Positions 35,151 to 44,432 of a stretch of 64,000 bases of DNA are shown piece by piece. This stretch comes from Phycomyces nitens. Its lineage: Eukaryota; Mucoromycota; Mucoromycetes; Mucorales; Phycomycetaceae. How positions within the stretch are numbered: position 1 is the stretch's first letter; each line of letters starts with the position of its first letter. Made by a program: the position numbers and the translations under genes. Location of the stretch: the NCBI GenBank assembly GCA_022702545.1, contig JAHRBC010000005.1:3472001-3536000 (forward strand), given 5' to 3'. The notes under the pieces were generated by a model, which saw nothing but the letters and a program-made list of their open reading frames with translations, did not search any database and had not been told where the DNA came from.

Positions 35151-36148
35151 CGAGCGGGTTGGTAGTTTGATCTACCAAACCCCCTCCCCTCCATAGCATC
35201 GAGGTCCATTGGTGTGGGACCATCATTGCGCGAGTAGTCGGGAACAACCATGCAAGGAGCAGGTTGGGTGGGACGGTGGGCACTGTCAAAGGCTAGGGCA
35301 GCACGGACAGCATCTTCAAGGTCAAAAGGGTCCTTTGTGACCACGTGGGAACGGACATCATTGCGGAGACCGTTGGTGAAACGGTCAACAGCTTCATCAT
35401 CAGTCATCCCGGGGATTTCCAACTTGATGTCATAGAAGGCATCAACAAAAACTTCCACAAACGAAGTCTGGCGCAGGGCGGACATACGGGCACGGGCTTG
35501 GCGGGCAGACTGGACAGGACGGAATTCTCGGTTAAGGCGTTCCTTGAACGTAGCCCAAGTCTCAGTGGTGCAGTCCGAGTCTTCGATGCGACGCCACCAA
35601 GTGTCGGCATGACCACGAAGCAAGGTAACAGCATAAGTAGTCCATTGAGCAGCAGGGAGAGCCGTTATGGCAGCATAACATTCAATGGAACAAAGCCAAC
35701 CATCAATAGTGGTGGCTGAACGCTCACCAGCATAAACCTCTGGTTCCTTGGCACGGCGGACAGGGGCCTTGGTGGTCATGGCTTTTTGAAAAGCCAGAGT
35801 CATGGCCTCAATCATGGCAGCCATATCGGTGGGACCGATGGGATTTTCGGGTGTACCAGGGGGAAGCATGGGAGTGGGTACGTTTTGCGGGGATGTTTCA
35901 AAGGAAACCAAATTGGGATCGGCGCGCCTAATCAAACGAGTAGCAGTAGCGCGGGCGTGTATATCAAAGGCTGCTTCCTGAGACGGGGTCAATTCCAGGT
36001 GTTGTTTGGCAGGGACAACAGGAACACAGTGGGAGGCAGAAAAACCTTCTTTCAGATGGGCAGGGAGAAGTGCAAGGACTTTCTCTTCAATTTCGAATTT
36101 CTTGAGTAAATCAAACGGGATAACAGTATGGTCAAAGGAATTGTTCAT
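35024..36148 (-). CDS. gag: Ty3/gypsy Gag
   Basis: A 374-aa frame starting 13 bp after the LTR end. Residues about 150-260 match the retrotransposon gag (capsid) pattern: DGWLCSIECY, TLLRGHADTWWRR, TWATFKERLNREFRP and MTDDEAVDRFTNGLR. The zinc knuckle expected at the Gag C-terminus is instead in the overlapping pol frame. After NYQPAR the gag frame runs on into an unrelated tail, while pol continues SLQRNGQSSSQG. This could be -1 frameshifting or a one-base loss near 35150-35160; I see no obvious slippery heptamer. Confidence 0.85.
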   Translation of the reverse strand: MNNSFDHTVIPFDLLKKFEIEEKVLALLPAHLKEGFSASHCVPVVPAKQHLELTPSQEAAFDIHARATATRLIRRADPNLVSFETSPQNVPTPMLPPGTPENPIGPTDMAAMIEAMTLAFQKAMTTKAPVRRAKEPEVYAGERSATTIDGWLCSIECYAAITALPAAQWTTYAVTLLRGHADTWWRRIEDSDCTTETWATFKERLNREFRPVQSARQARARMSALRQTSFVEVFVDAFYDIKLEIPGMTDDEAVDRFTNGLRNDVRSHVVTKDPFDLEDAVRAALAFDSAHRPTQPAPCMVVPDYSRNDGPTPMDLDAMEGRGFGRSNYQPARCSAMVKALPKVPAKEITSVSGVASRAISAVTAESAYLPSAT

Positions 36149-36160
36149 TCAGCTACCAAT

Positions 36161-36542
36161 TGTCAAGTCTTGACTGGGTGTATCTTGCTAATGCTTGACT
36201 TAGATGAGTTTTGCAATAGATCACCACCAACTAGGACGTTTAGGATAAATAGGAATATAGAGAATTGAATCCTTTTTTATTGATACAAATCGTTGTAGTA
36301 TTTATACAGATTTTATAAGTGAAACTATCTAAACTAATTACTTTTTACTCAAGACACATTGGTTATCTCTTTATGAGAGGTGATGAGAATATGTCTTGGT
36401 TTTACAAAAAGGGGAACCAATCGGTATAACCTTGAAGATATATGTTAAAAGCATTACCGATTGGGTACCTGATTATCTGGGTTATTATTTGCTATGTCAA
36501 CTCTGACAACTCGAACTTGTCTCACCAAAATTAAGCATGACA
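36161..36542 (-). repeat. 5' LTR of the Ty3/gypsy element (382 bp)
   Basis: On the minus strand it starts TGTCATGC and ends CTTGACA, giving the usual TG...CA with a short inverted repeat. It contains a TATA-like GTATAAATAC and an AATAAA signal. The primer-binding site should follow at 36160 (TGGTAGCTGA); I have not matched it to a specific tRNA. Confidence 0.7.
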
Positions 36543-36594
36543 AAAGGAAGACCAACCCAGATCAGGAACAACAAAATTAACAATTTGGAATATA

Positions 36595-36667
36595 TGCCTT
36601 CTGCCAGAATTGAACTGGCGACCTTCTGCTTACTAGGCAGACGCTCTGCCAACTGAGCCAAGAAGGC
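36595..36667 (-). tRNA. tRNA-Thr (anticodon AGT)
   Basis: The reverse strand folds as a full cloverleaf. The acceptor stem is GCCTTCT/AGAAGGC, D-stem GCTC/GAGC, anticodon stem TCTGC/GCAGA with loop CTAGTAA (anticodon AGT), and TΨC stem GCCAG/CTGGC with TTCAATT. The discriminator base is A. No intron. It is one of two apparent host genes in the window, flanked by a Ty3/gypsy LTR downstream and a LINE upstream. Confidence 0.92.
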
Positions 36668-39600
36668 TTGCTGTCATGATTGGCTCACTCCGTATTATAT
36701 GCCTATACCTCCCCCACTATGTCTACACCTGATGCACTTGTCATTCTATCCTCCCTTCCTTTGACACATGATACTATTATCTGTGGTGATCTGAATGCAC
36801 GCTTGGGTTCTCTCACAGGTGACTATGCAACCAATTCACGTGGTCTTGCCTTATGCCAATGGATTGAAGAGTGCCAGCTTCATGTTGTCAATGGTGACCT
36901 GGCTCCTTCTATTTCCACTTACCTCTCCTTCCGCCTCAATGTTGAAATCAGCAGCATTGTTGACCTATTCTTGACCAATATGACCCTCCAAAACGCCTCT
37001 CTTGATATCCACATTGACCTCTCCCTTAACTCTGACCACCGCCTACTATGCCTCTCTTTCCAATATGATTTTGACTCCCCCTCCCCCTCCTCTCCACCCC
37101 CCTTGAGGCAAACATGGAACCTCTCACGCCTCCAAGAACCTGATGTCAGCCAACTCTATGCCAATACTTTTATGACCATGTCTACTGACTTCAAGCACAC
37201 TCTCCTTACACTCACTCAAGACCCTCCAACTACCTGTCCTCCAATTGATCTCCTCACTGATCAGTTCAATTCTCTCCTTTATGACTCCCTGACCAGTTCA
37301 GTTGGCAAGCGTCCCTCACGTCCTAAGCACTGGAAAGCCTTCTGGAACCCCTCCTTGCAACAAGCTGCTGACCATCGCAATTTCTGTTATAAGAAGTGGC
37401 GGTGTGCCAGTGGTATTGACAAGATCCCTTGGTGGGATAAGCACACTAAGGCCCAGACTGAATTTCGCTCCCAAGTCCAAACTGCCAAACGTCAATCCTG
37501 GCATGCCTTTTGCAGATCAATGGAACGTGATTTTGCCAAGGCCACATCAAAGATCAAGCAACTGAAACGTAGGCGCCAACCCCAGCACGTTTTCCAACAT
37601 GATGATGGTGCAGCCCATGCAGCTTCTATCATGTGTGACCACCTTGCCTCTGTCTATAGTGGACATCTTCTTCCTGTTTCGCGCCCACCCCCTCCTTCAT
37701 CCTCTACTGCTCTGCCTTTTGCCTCTGCTGACTCCCCACTTGATTCTTCAATGGTGGAGGGATGCATGCGATTCATGCCTAACCGCAAAGCCCCTGGTCC
37801 AGATCATATACGTGCTGAAATGCTTAAGCCCCTTCGTCCCCACATTGCCCCTATCCTTGCACTCCTTTTCACCCTATGCTGGTAATGGTCCTATGTCCCT
37901 CTCCTTTGGCGTCAAGCCCAGGTGTTCCCTATCTACAAAAAGGAGATCCTACTCAGGCTGCCAACTATAGGCCAATTTCACTCACTTCTGTCCTAAGAAA
38001 ACTGCTTGAAATGTGCCTCTCTCCCCTCCTACACCAGTTCTCTCCCCCTCTTGACGTTGCCCAGGGTGGATTTCGCCCTAGACGTGGTGCAATGGATCAA
38101 GCTCTCTGCCTTCATGACCTTATGAAAGCTTATTTCCACCGTCATAACCATTACCCAGTTGTTGCTTTTCTGGATATCAAAGCTGCTTATGACACTGTAG
38201 ATCGACGTGTCATCTGGGATGCTCTGGCCAAACGATCCACTCCCCCTGCTCTTCTTGGTCTTCTGGTCAACCTCTTTGACAATGTCTCCATTTCTGTTCT
38301 CCTTGGAAACTTCTCTTCACACTCCTTTGCCCCTGTTACCGGTGTTCTCCAGGGTTCAGTTCTCAGCCCCCATCTGTACTCCATCTATGTCAACTCCTTA
38401 CCTCCTCTCCTGCGCACAGTTGCCTCCCCCCTCTCCTCCACCTATGTCCCCTCCAAGTCCCCCTCCTCCTTGGAGTCTTACCAGTCCCTCCTTGGCCCAT
38501 CTGGTGCCAATGATTTTGACCATCCTGTTGCCCCCACCCCCATAAACTCGCTCCTTTTTGCTGATGATGTAGCAATCTTTGGTTCTGCTGCTAATGTCCA
38601 GAGTATGCTCAACCTTGCTGCCCAACATTCATATGCACTTGGCTATCGTTGGAGTCCCTCAAAATGTGCCATCCTTTACCCTCCTTCCCGTTCTCTTTGC
38701 CATCCCAATCTCTCTCTGTATGGTGAGTTACTCCCTGCAGTAGATGAGTTCATCTACCTTGGTATGCCCTTTTGTAATAAGGGTATTTTTGGCCCCTCTA
38801 TTGTCACACATCGCCGTTCTGGAACGTTGGCTACCATGGCTACCCTCAATGCTGTTGGGGCCTGCAGATCTGGCTTTTCCCTCCTTTTGAGCTCAAGACT
38901 CTATCGCACTTTTGTTTGCCCCAAATTTGAGTATGGCCTTGCTATCTCACGTCTATTACAAAAGGATCTTACCCAGCTTGAAAAGATCCAGGACAAATGC
39001 TTGCGCATGATAGTTGGTGGGCATGCTACTTCCTCAACAGCTGTCCTCAAACACATATGTAACCTACCCTCCATGCGATTTCGTGCTGATATCCTCATCA
39101 CCAAGTTCTGTATCCGTGCTCATTACCTTCCTTCTGGCTGTTTATTGTTTCTCCTTCATCTTCACCATCCCCAATTCTCATCTCTCGCCTCCCTTTGTCA
39201 GAACCCACTGCTTCTCAGCATCCCACTTGATCTGAATGTTCATTCTGCCAATGCCTTGTCACGCCACTTTGAGTCATTTAGACAACAAAAGTTTGACCAA
39301 TTCAGGGGGTCCACAAGCCAAATCCTGCTCCTTGCCTGCCGCCCTCTTCTGGAAGTGGATCCTGTGTTGTTTCTGCCTGCAACTCGCATTGAACGTGGCC
39401 ATTTAGTTCGTTGGAGAATGGGCTGGCTTTCTGGTAAGCCTAGAGAGTGCACTTACCAACAGGACCATACTTCAAGACGCCATCTCCAAACCTGCACTGC
39501 CATTCCTTCTCACCTCCTTGCCATTCTTCCTCCTCCTCCCACTCCTGATATCAACACCATTGACTATGCCCTCACTTCCCTGCCTACCACTGCTACCACA

Positions 39601-40030
39601 CGCCCCTCCTACTGGACTGCCCTCCTTACCATCCTCTGGCATATTGACATCCTCTGTAACCCAGATGGAGACTATGCCCATGAGACTGATCATGGCCTTT
39701 CTTGGCATTAGTTTAGCTAGATTTCTTTCCTTTCTTTCCACTCTTTCTGAAATGTTTCTTGTTCTGTAAATCTGTCTCCTCCCTTTCACTGTTACACCTT
39801 TTTACACAGCTGCAAAGTGGAGAGCAGGTTCAGGCTTTTAGCTTAGTATGATTTGTTTCCCTTCTCCCCCTCTACTTTTTTGTCTTTGTGATTTCCTTAG
39901 ACTTTTTTGTTCCTCTCTTTTGCACCTGGGATGCTATCACACCAAAAGAAATTTGATTACTAATTTGGACAGGTTTTCAGCACTTTTATTGGCGCTTGCT
40001 GGGAGCAATAAATCGCCTTATATAGAATAA
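36668..40030 (+). mobile_element. 5'-truncated LINE-like non-LTR retrotransposon
   Basis: It starts directly beside tRNA-Thr, within the endonuclease coding region, so the 5' end is missing. It contains an endonuclease-RT frame (36680-39711) and about 0.3 kb of 3' sequence with AATAAA near 40006. The 3' boundary is approximate; I did not find a clear target duplication or long poly-A. Base composition (C-rich coding strand) differs sharply from the AT-rich transposons around it. Confidence 0.8.
36680..39711 (+). pseudogene. LINE ORF2: endonuclease plus reverse transcriptase, broken
   Basis: The N-terminal part is the remnant of an exonuclease-endonuclease-phosphatase domain (IICGDLNARLGS, then NSDHRLLCLS). 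Reverse transcriptase follows: NRKAPGPDHIRAEMLKP, NYRPISLTSVLRKLLE, GGFRPRRGAMDQAL, FLDIKAAYDTVDR, GVLQGSVLSPHLYSIY and the catalytic box LLFADDVAIFG. The C-terminus has CTYQQDHTSRRHLQTC, a possible zinc knuckle. Two lesions lie between the endonuclease and RT: a TAA at 37883-37885 and a frame change in the A/G run near 37940. The element is dead through 5' truncation and these lesions. The relationship to the Grem-LINE group of Mucoromycota is only a guess. Confidence 0.85.
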
Positions 40031-40620
40031 GGAAATCTGGCCATAGAATGGGTTTAAATTATAGCTGCTAAAACGAATTTAGAAATAATGGGTTTTGGAA
40101 TACAGCAATTTTATTTAGAAAAAATATTGGGAAAATATTAGGGGGGTTCAACTTTTATTAGAATTAGAATTAGAATTAGGCCACTACTAGGCCACTACTA
40201 GGCTTTTACTTGGCCTTTGCTTGATACCTGTCCAGAATTTACCTGGCTACTTGGACTCCAGCAAGGTTCACTGACATGATATATGGACAAGCAAGGTTGC
40301 AGTGTAAAGAGCCAGGGTCACAGACAAACTATTCATATAACCACAGACAGAAATATCCATTGCTAGTATTGAAAAATGACAAAAGTTAGTAGTTGTATTT
40401 ACACTGATAATTATATAGTAAAATACCTTTGTTATGGATGAAGAATGATGCTGTTTTGTATGCCATTTCCTTGTCTAAAATATAAACCATGTGTTAGTAT
40501 GTGAAGTGTTTTAGCTTGCAGTAGCTTGTTTATTCATGTAAAAGCTTACCTCATAACGACAAGCACTTGATTAAAAGGATCTTGATTAATTAACAAGTAC
40601 AAAAGTAATATATGGTTTAT
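40031..40620. other. Intergenic stretch with short repeats
   Basis: No gene seen. There is a small tandem (TTAGAA)-type run and a doubled GGCCACTACTA near 40155-40205, possibly the tail of the LINE. The rest is plain AT-rich DNA up to the T9 terminus. Confidence 0.5.
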
Positions 40621-41001
40621 CACTACGGCGGAAAAAACGGTAGCTAACTACCATTTTGGTAGTAAAGACTCTGTATAAGGCGATTTCGGTAGCTGTTACC
40701 GTTTTTTTAGTGCAAAAAAAAAGGGTAGTTATGAGGCAGGAATAGGCACAGCTACCGTTTTTTTATCCAACCAAAATCGTTTCTTTATATACTATAGCCT
40801 CTCTTTTATATTACTTTATATACTAGCACCCATTCTTTTTTTACTGCCATTTATTTGAAATAATGGTTTATTTTTTATTATAATTTCGATTTATTTCAAA
40901 TAATATTAAAATATATATAATAATAATATAGAAACACCAAAAGCAAATACTATTTAATATTATAAAACGTATATGGTACAAACCTTTTACTCAATCTATA
41001 C

Positions 41002-41480
41002 ACGATGCCAACAACATGTTGTTATGACTTGGATAGCCTTTGGTCTTCACTGATTGCTATAAAAATATTGTGGTCAGAGAATGAAGCAATCAAATAAACT
41101 GAGCTTATTATTTTGGATAGCATACCAGTATACGTTGTGCTTGTCAATCGGCGTGCCAAGCATCTTGTTATGGATCACTGTCATGACTTGGATAGCACCT
41201 TTGGTCTTCATCAATTGCTATAAAAATATTGTGGTCAGAGAATGAAGCAATCAAATAAACCGAATATATTGTTTTGGGTAGCATACCACTATATATTGTG
41301 CTTGTTAATCAGCGTGCCAAGCATCTTGTTGTGAATCACTGTCATGACTTGGAAGGCCTTTGGTCTTCATCAATTGCTATAAAGATATCGTGGTCAGAGA
41401 ATGAAGCAATCAAATAAACCGAGCATATTGTTTTGGATAGCATACCAGTATATATTGTGCTTGTTAATCGGTATACTAAG
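41002..41480 (-). repeat. About three tandem copies of a ~160-bp unit in T9
   Basis: The marker TGGTCAGAGAATGAAGCAAT recurs at 41071, 41232 and 41391. On the minus strand each unit has a roughly 90-nt block starting CAATTGATGAAGACCAAAGG, followed by GTATGCTA...TTTTTATAG, which looks like an exon plus intron duplicated in tandem. The middle block is open (KTKGAIQVMTVIHNKM) but the others have stops. Confidence 0.7.
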
Positions 41481-42791
41481 CATCTCTTGAATTAATGCCA
41501 CTATATGAAACGTACAGATGTAAATACTAGATGCAGTAGAAGGAGAATAGAGAATGTGCAATATGATTAATTAAAGAGTGTAAACATATTATAATATTCT
41601 TACCATAGAAAATATATTGCTGTAAAGTCAGCTCATAAGATTTAAAACTAATTCGAATATAATGGTAGTTGGCAGAATGAGTACATCATTAAGAAAACAA
41701 TATGCATATTCTACAGAGATTCCCAGGTGGGGAGGTGGGGAACGACAAACTTTAGTGTAATATAGCTGTAAAAAATTTTCACCTTTTTTTAGTGTCTGAA
41801 AAATTATGAGATGAGTGTTTCATTCCTTGATTAAAGATAGCAGAGCTGAAGATGTGGTATACAAGATTCCAATTGGATGTTTATGTAATTGACAACCTTA
41901 CATAAGGGAGGGTCATTTAGTTTTATTTCAAAAAAGTAGAGCAAAGAAAAGAAAAGAAATATAAACTAACCTAGGCATAATACAGCTATAAAAAAATTTC
42001 ATTTTTTTTGGTGCTTGAAAAAGGGCAAGATGTGTGTTTCATTCCTAGATTAAAAACAACAGAGCTGAAGATGTGGTATACAAGATGCCAATCGGGCATT
42101 TATTAAGGTGGCAATCTTATGTGATGGAGATTTATTCAATTTTATTTCAAAGGAGAGGACCAAAGCAAAGATAAAACAGCTAAAGGAAAAGAGGAAAAGA
42201 AAAAGTGCGCTAAAACATATACTAAAAATATGAGAGAACCAATAAGAGCAGCCTAAAGAATATTAAAGACTTAGTCTGTTTCTCTTAGATGAAGGCTCAT
42301 TGCTCATTCCTAGTGGTGTAAACCTATATCAAACAGTAGAAATATTATATTAATATTAAATTGAGAATAGATGAGCAACAAAAAAGCTCTAACTTATAGT
42401 ACATCTGTCATGATTGGGGATTCAGCCTCGTCATCCGTTTGAAATACCTCATCTTCCGAAAGAAAAGAACTGCTTGCTCTTTCCTGCTATAACATAATAA
42501 AAATATTGTATTAATTATAATGTATATTCAAATGTTTGTTAATTAATAAACTTGCCTGGCTGTTCTCTGCTATTTTTCTCTTACGAGTCTGGTTTGCACT
42601 CTTAAAGGTGTCTTGAAGAAGATTCTTGGCACACAACATTCTTTTGCACTTGTAAATGTGGAGTGCTATTGTCCTAGCCGTGCCTCACTGGCCACAATCA
42701 TTGATGACAGGTACGTTGATTTTGTCATCATTGACCAAGAAGTGTCTTTGCTGCTGTTGCTATTATTAGTCAAATAATCTCTTACCTACCC

Positions 42792-43669
42792 ATGGAAAAA
42801 GTAATTAGAGTATACTCCAAGCTTATCACGTCAAACTTGAAGGGTGGTAGAAATGCCAGTTTGCTTGTTGAGCGCTTTGCTGTTCATAGCTTTGTCAGTT
42901 CAGCAAACAGCTCTCAAAATTATCCCAGTACAAGTCAGCCGTCCACATATAATGAAGCAAGTTTCTTGGATCTTCCAGATGGTGTAAGTGCTGCCCAGCT
43001 ATGGGAGCCATTCAACTGACATGCCAGCTTGAATGATGATGACTTGGAAGGTGTTAGCAGCCCTGTTGTCAAGAATACTTTGGCAAAGTACTATGTGCGA
43101 AACAGTGGTATGAACAGTATTGAACTTGATGACCCGACGATTGTTGTTGCTTCTCGTCTTTGGAAAAATTCAACCGTACATTCTTCATGTATGTACCGAA
43201 GAATAAAAAACGAGACCAGACGTGGCAATCATCATGTGATGTTCACCTGTCCATACAGAAAGTGAGTATTGGTATTAGTCAAAATACAAAATAGAGATCA
43301 CTCGCATTTTTTATATTTTTATCTAGCTGTCGCAATATAACTATTCAAAGCTGGTTTGTTGGCACTGTGGAATTTTATTTTGAGCATAAAGAGGTTGATG
43401 GCACACCGCACTTTCTGGCATTCGTTGAAGTGATGAAAGAGCATGGTACAGCAGCCCATGACTCATCTGTGCCAATTGTAATACGGCGGTCACACAGCTC
43501 AACTGGACAAACAACCCAGCCAAAATATGCTGTTAATGTGGATGACATTCAGCATCAAGTTGGGCTCATCCAGTACCCTCCGAGTAGTAATCAGTTCTTT
43601 ATCATTGCACCATATTACGTGTTTAATGACAATCTGCGTGTGACCATGGGGAACCTTGCCACTTTATAA
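42792..43669 (+). pseudogene. T9 degenerate protein, transposase C-terminal-like
   Basis: Frame 42792-43261 with a TGA at 43017-43019, then a GT-AG intron 43262-43326 and exon 43327-43669 (stop TAA). Across the splice it reads CPYRNCRN, a possible Cys pair. The second exon (GTVEFYFEHKEVDG...FLAFVEVMKEHG...QHQVGLIQYPP...FIIAPYYVFND) resembles in outline the C-terminal domain of the T1-T8 transposases (GEIQYLFVH...FAFVNWF...ILPVHRILLPVA). No catalytic core is present. I infer a remnant of a related transposase or a captured fragment; a database comparison would decide. Confidence 0.5.
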
Positions 43670-44079
43670 AAATTTTCTTTTTCTTTTTTCTTTCCTTATA
43701 AATATCAATACCAAATAAAATAAAATAAAATGGCTAATAATGTCAAAAACAAAAAAATTGTTTCAAAAAAACGGTAGCATAACTACCGTTTTGTTCACAC
43801 TGGCGAAAAATTATTTTTCTCAAAAATGCGCAACATCTTTAACACCAAATAAAATGCTCATTTCAATAAACAAGGTTGTCTAAAAACTTACGAGCCCTTT
43901 CTATGGTACTACAACTACCTCATTGCCTGATGAAAAGACATTCCATACAACTTTTATGATTCGGGATCGATGACATTACCTTTCAACCACAATCTGCGGA
44001 GATAAAGTGCTCTAAAATCATAAAAAACAGTAGTTATGCTACCGTTTTTGGCACAGCTACCGGTCTTTCCGCCGTAGTG

Positions 44080-44432
44080 AATGCCGATGTGCGGGAAAAT
44101 GATTTGAGATGTAGATAAAGGAAGATGGTGGTTGATGTGCACAGACATGGATATGGGGAAGGGAAAGGTGAGATGATAACAAAAAGGTGGGTACAAATAA
44201 TAAATAAGGAAATGATAATGAGGGGTTTAAAATGAGAGCGAGGGTGACAAATAAGAAAAATCAAAGGGGTGCGGGGGAAGGAGGGATATGAGAGAAGTAA
44301 AGTAACTTGCGGTTGAAAAAAGGTGACGTTGCTAGTTGATCAGAAGGCTATGTCATACCTTTTGGCAGAGAGCCTTGGAAAGTCATGTGAATGGGTGAGA
44401 ATTGGCCGAAGCTGGAAATCCTATAACACCTG
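44080..44432. other. Unassigned stretch
   Basis: Between T9 and the LTR array. I see no gene, RNA or repeat that I can support. Confidence 0.4.

Larger units (their letters stand above)
31905..36542 (-). mobile_element. Ty3/gypsy LTR retrotransposon, 3' part missing
   Basis: The element runs on the minus strand: 5' LTR (36542-36161), gag (36148-35024) and pol (35150-31905). Gene order within pol is protease, reverse transcriptase, RNase H, integrase, which defines Ty3/gypsy. T4's terminus replaces everything after 31905, so the end of integrase and the 3' LTR are absent. The LTR's outer edge lies about 52 bp beyond the 3' end of tRNA-Thr, transcribed in the same direction. Confidence 0.92.
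40621..44079 (+). mobile_element. T9, CACTACG-ended transposon with degenerate gene
   Basis: The left end is CACTACGGCGGAAA at 40621; the inverted right end at 44079 is CACTACGGCGGAAAG. Subterminal copies of ACGGTAG motifs lie inside both ends (for example near 40636, 43771 and 44038), as expected for CACTA elements. Interior: a ~160-bp tandem repeat (41.0-41.5 kb), about 1.1 kb of AT-rich DNA with nothing I can call, and a broken coding region (42792-43669). Flanking trinucleotides are TAT and AAT, so no clean target duplication is visible. It is unrelated in its terminus to T1-T8. Confidence 0.75.

Noticed and set aside
38187..38628. Minus-strand frames opposite the LINE reverse transcriptase
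   Set aside because: Shadows of a C-rich coding strand; the plus strand has all RT motifs.
40155..40180. TTAGAA-type tandem run as a telomere repeat
   Set aside because: Only about three copies, the wrong period for fungal TTAGGG, and interstitial beside a LINE tail.
41002..41480. CRISPR-like array
   Set aside because: The repeat units are about 160 bp with no short repeat/unique spacer pattern, and the sequence is eukaryotic.
40621..44079. T9 target-site duplication
   Set aside because: The flanking trinucleotides TAT and AAT do not match, so no duplication is claimed.
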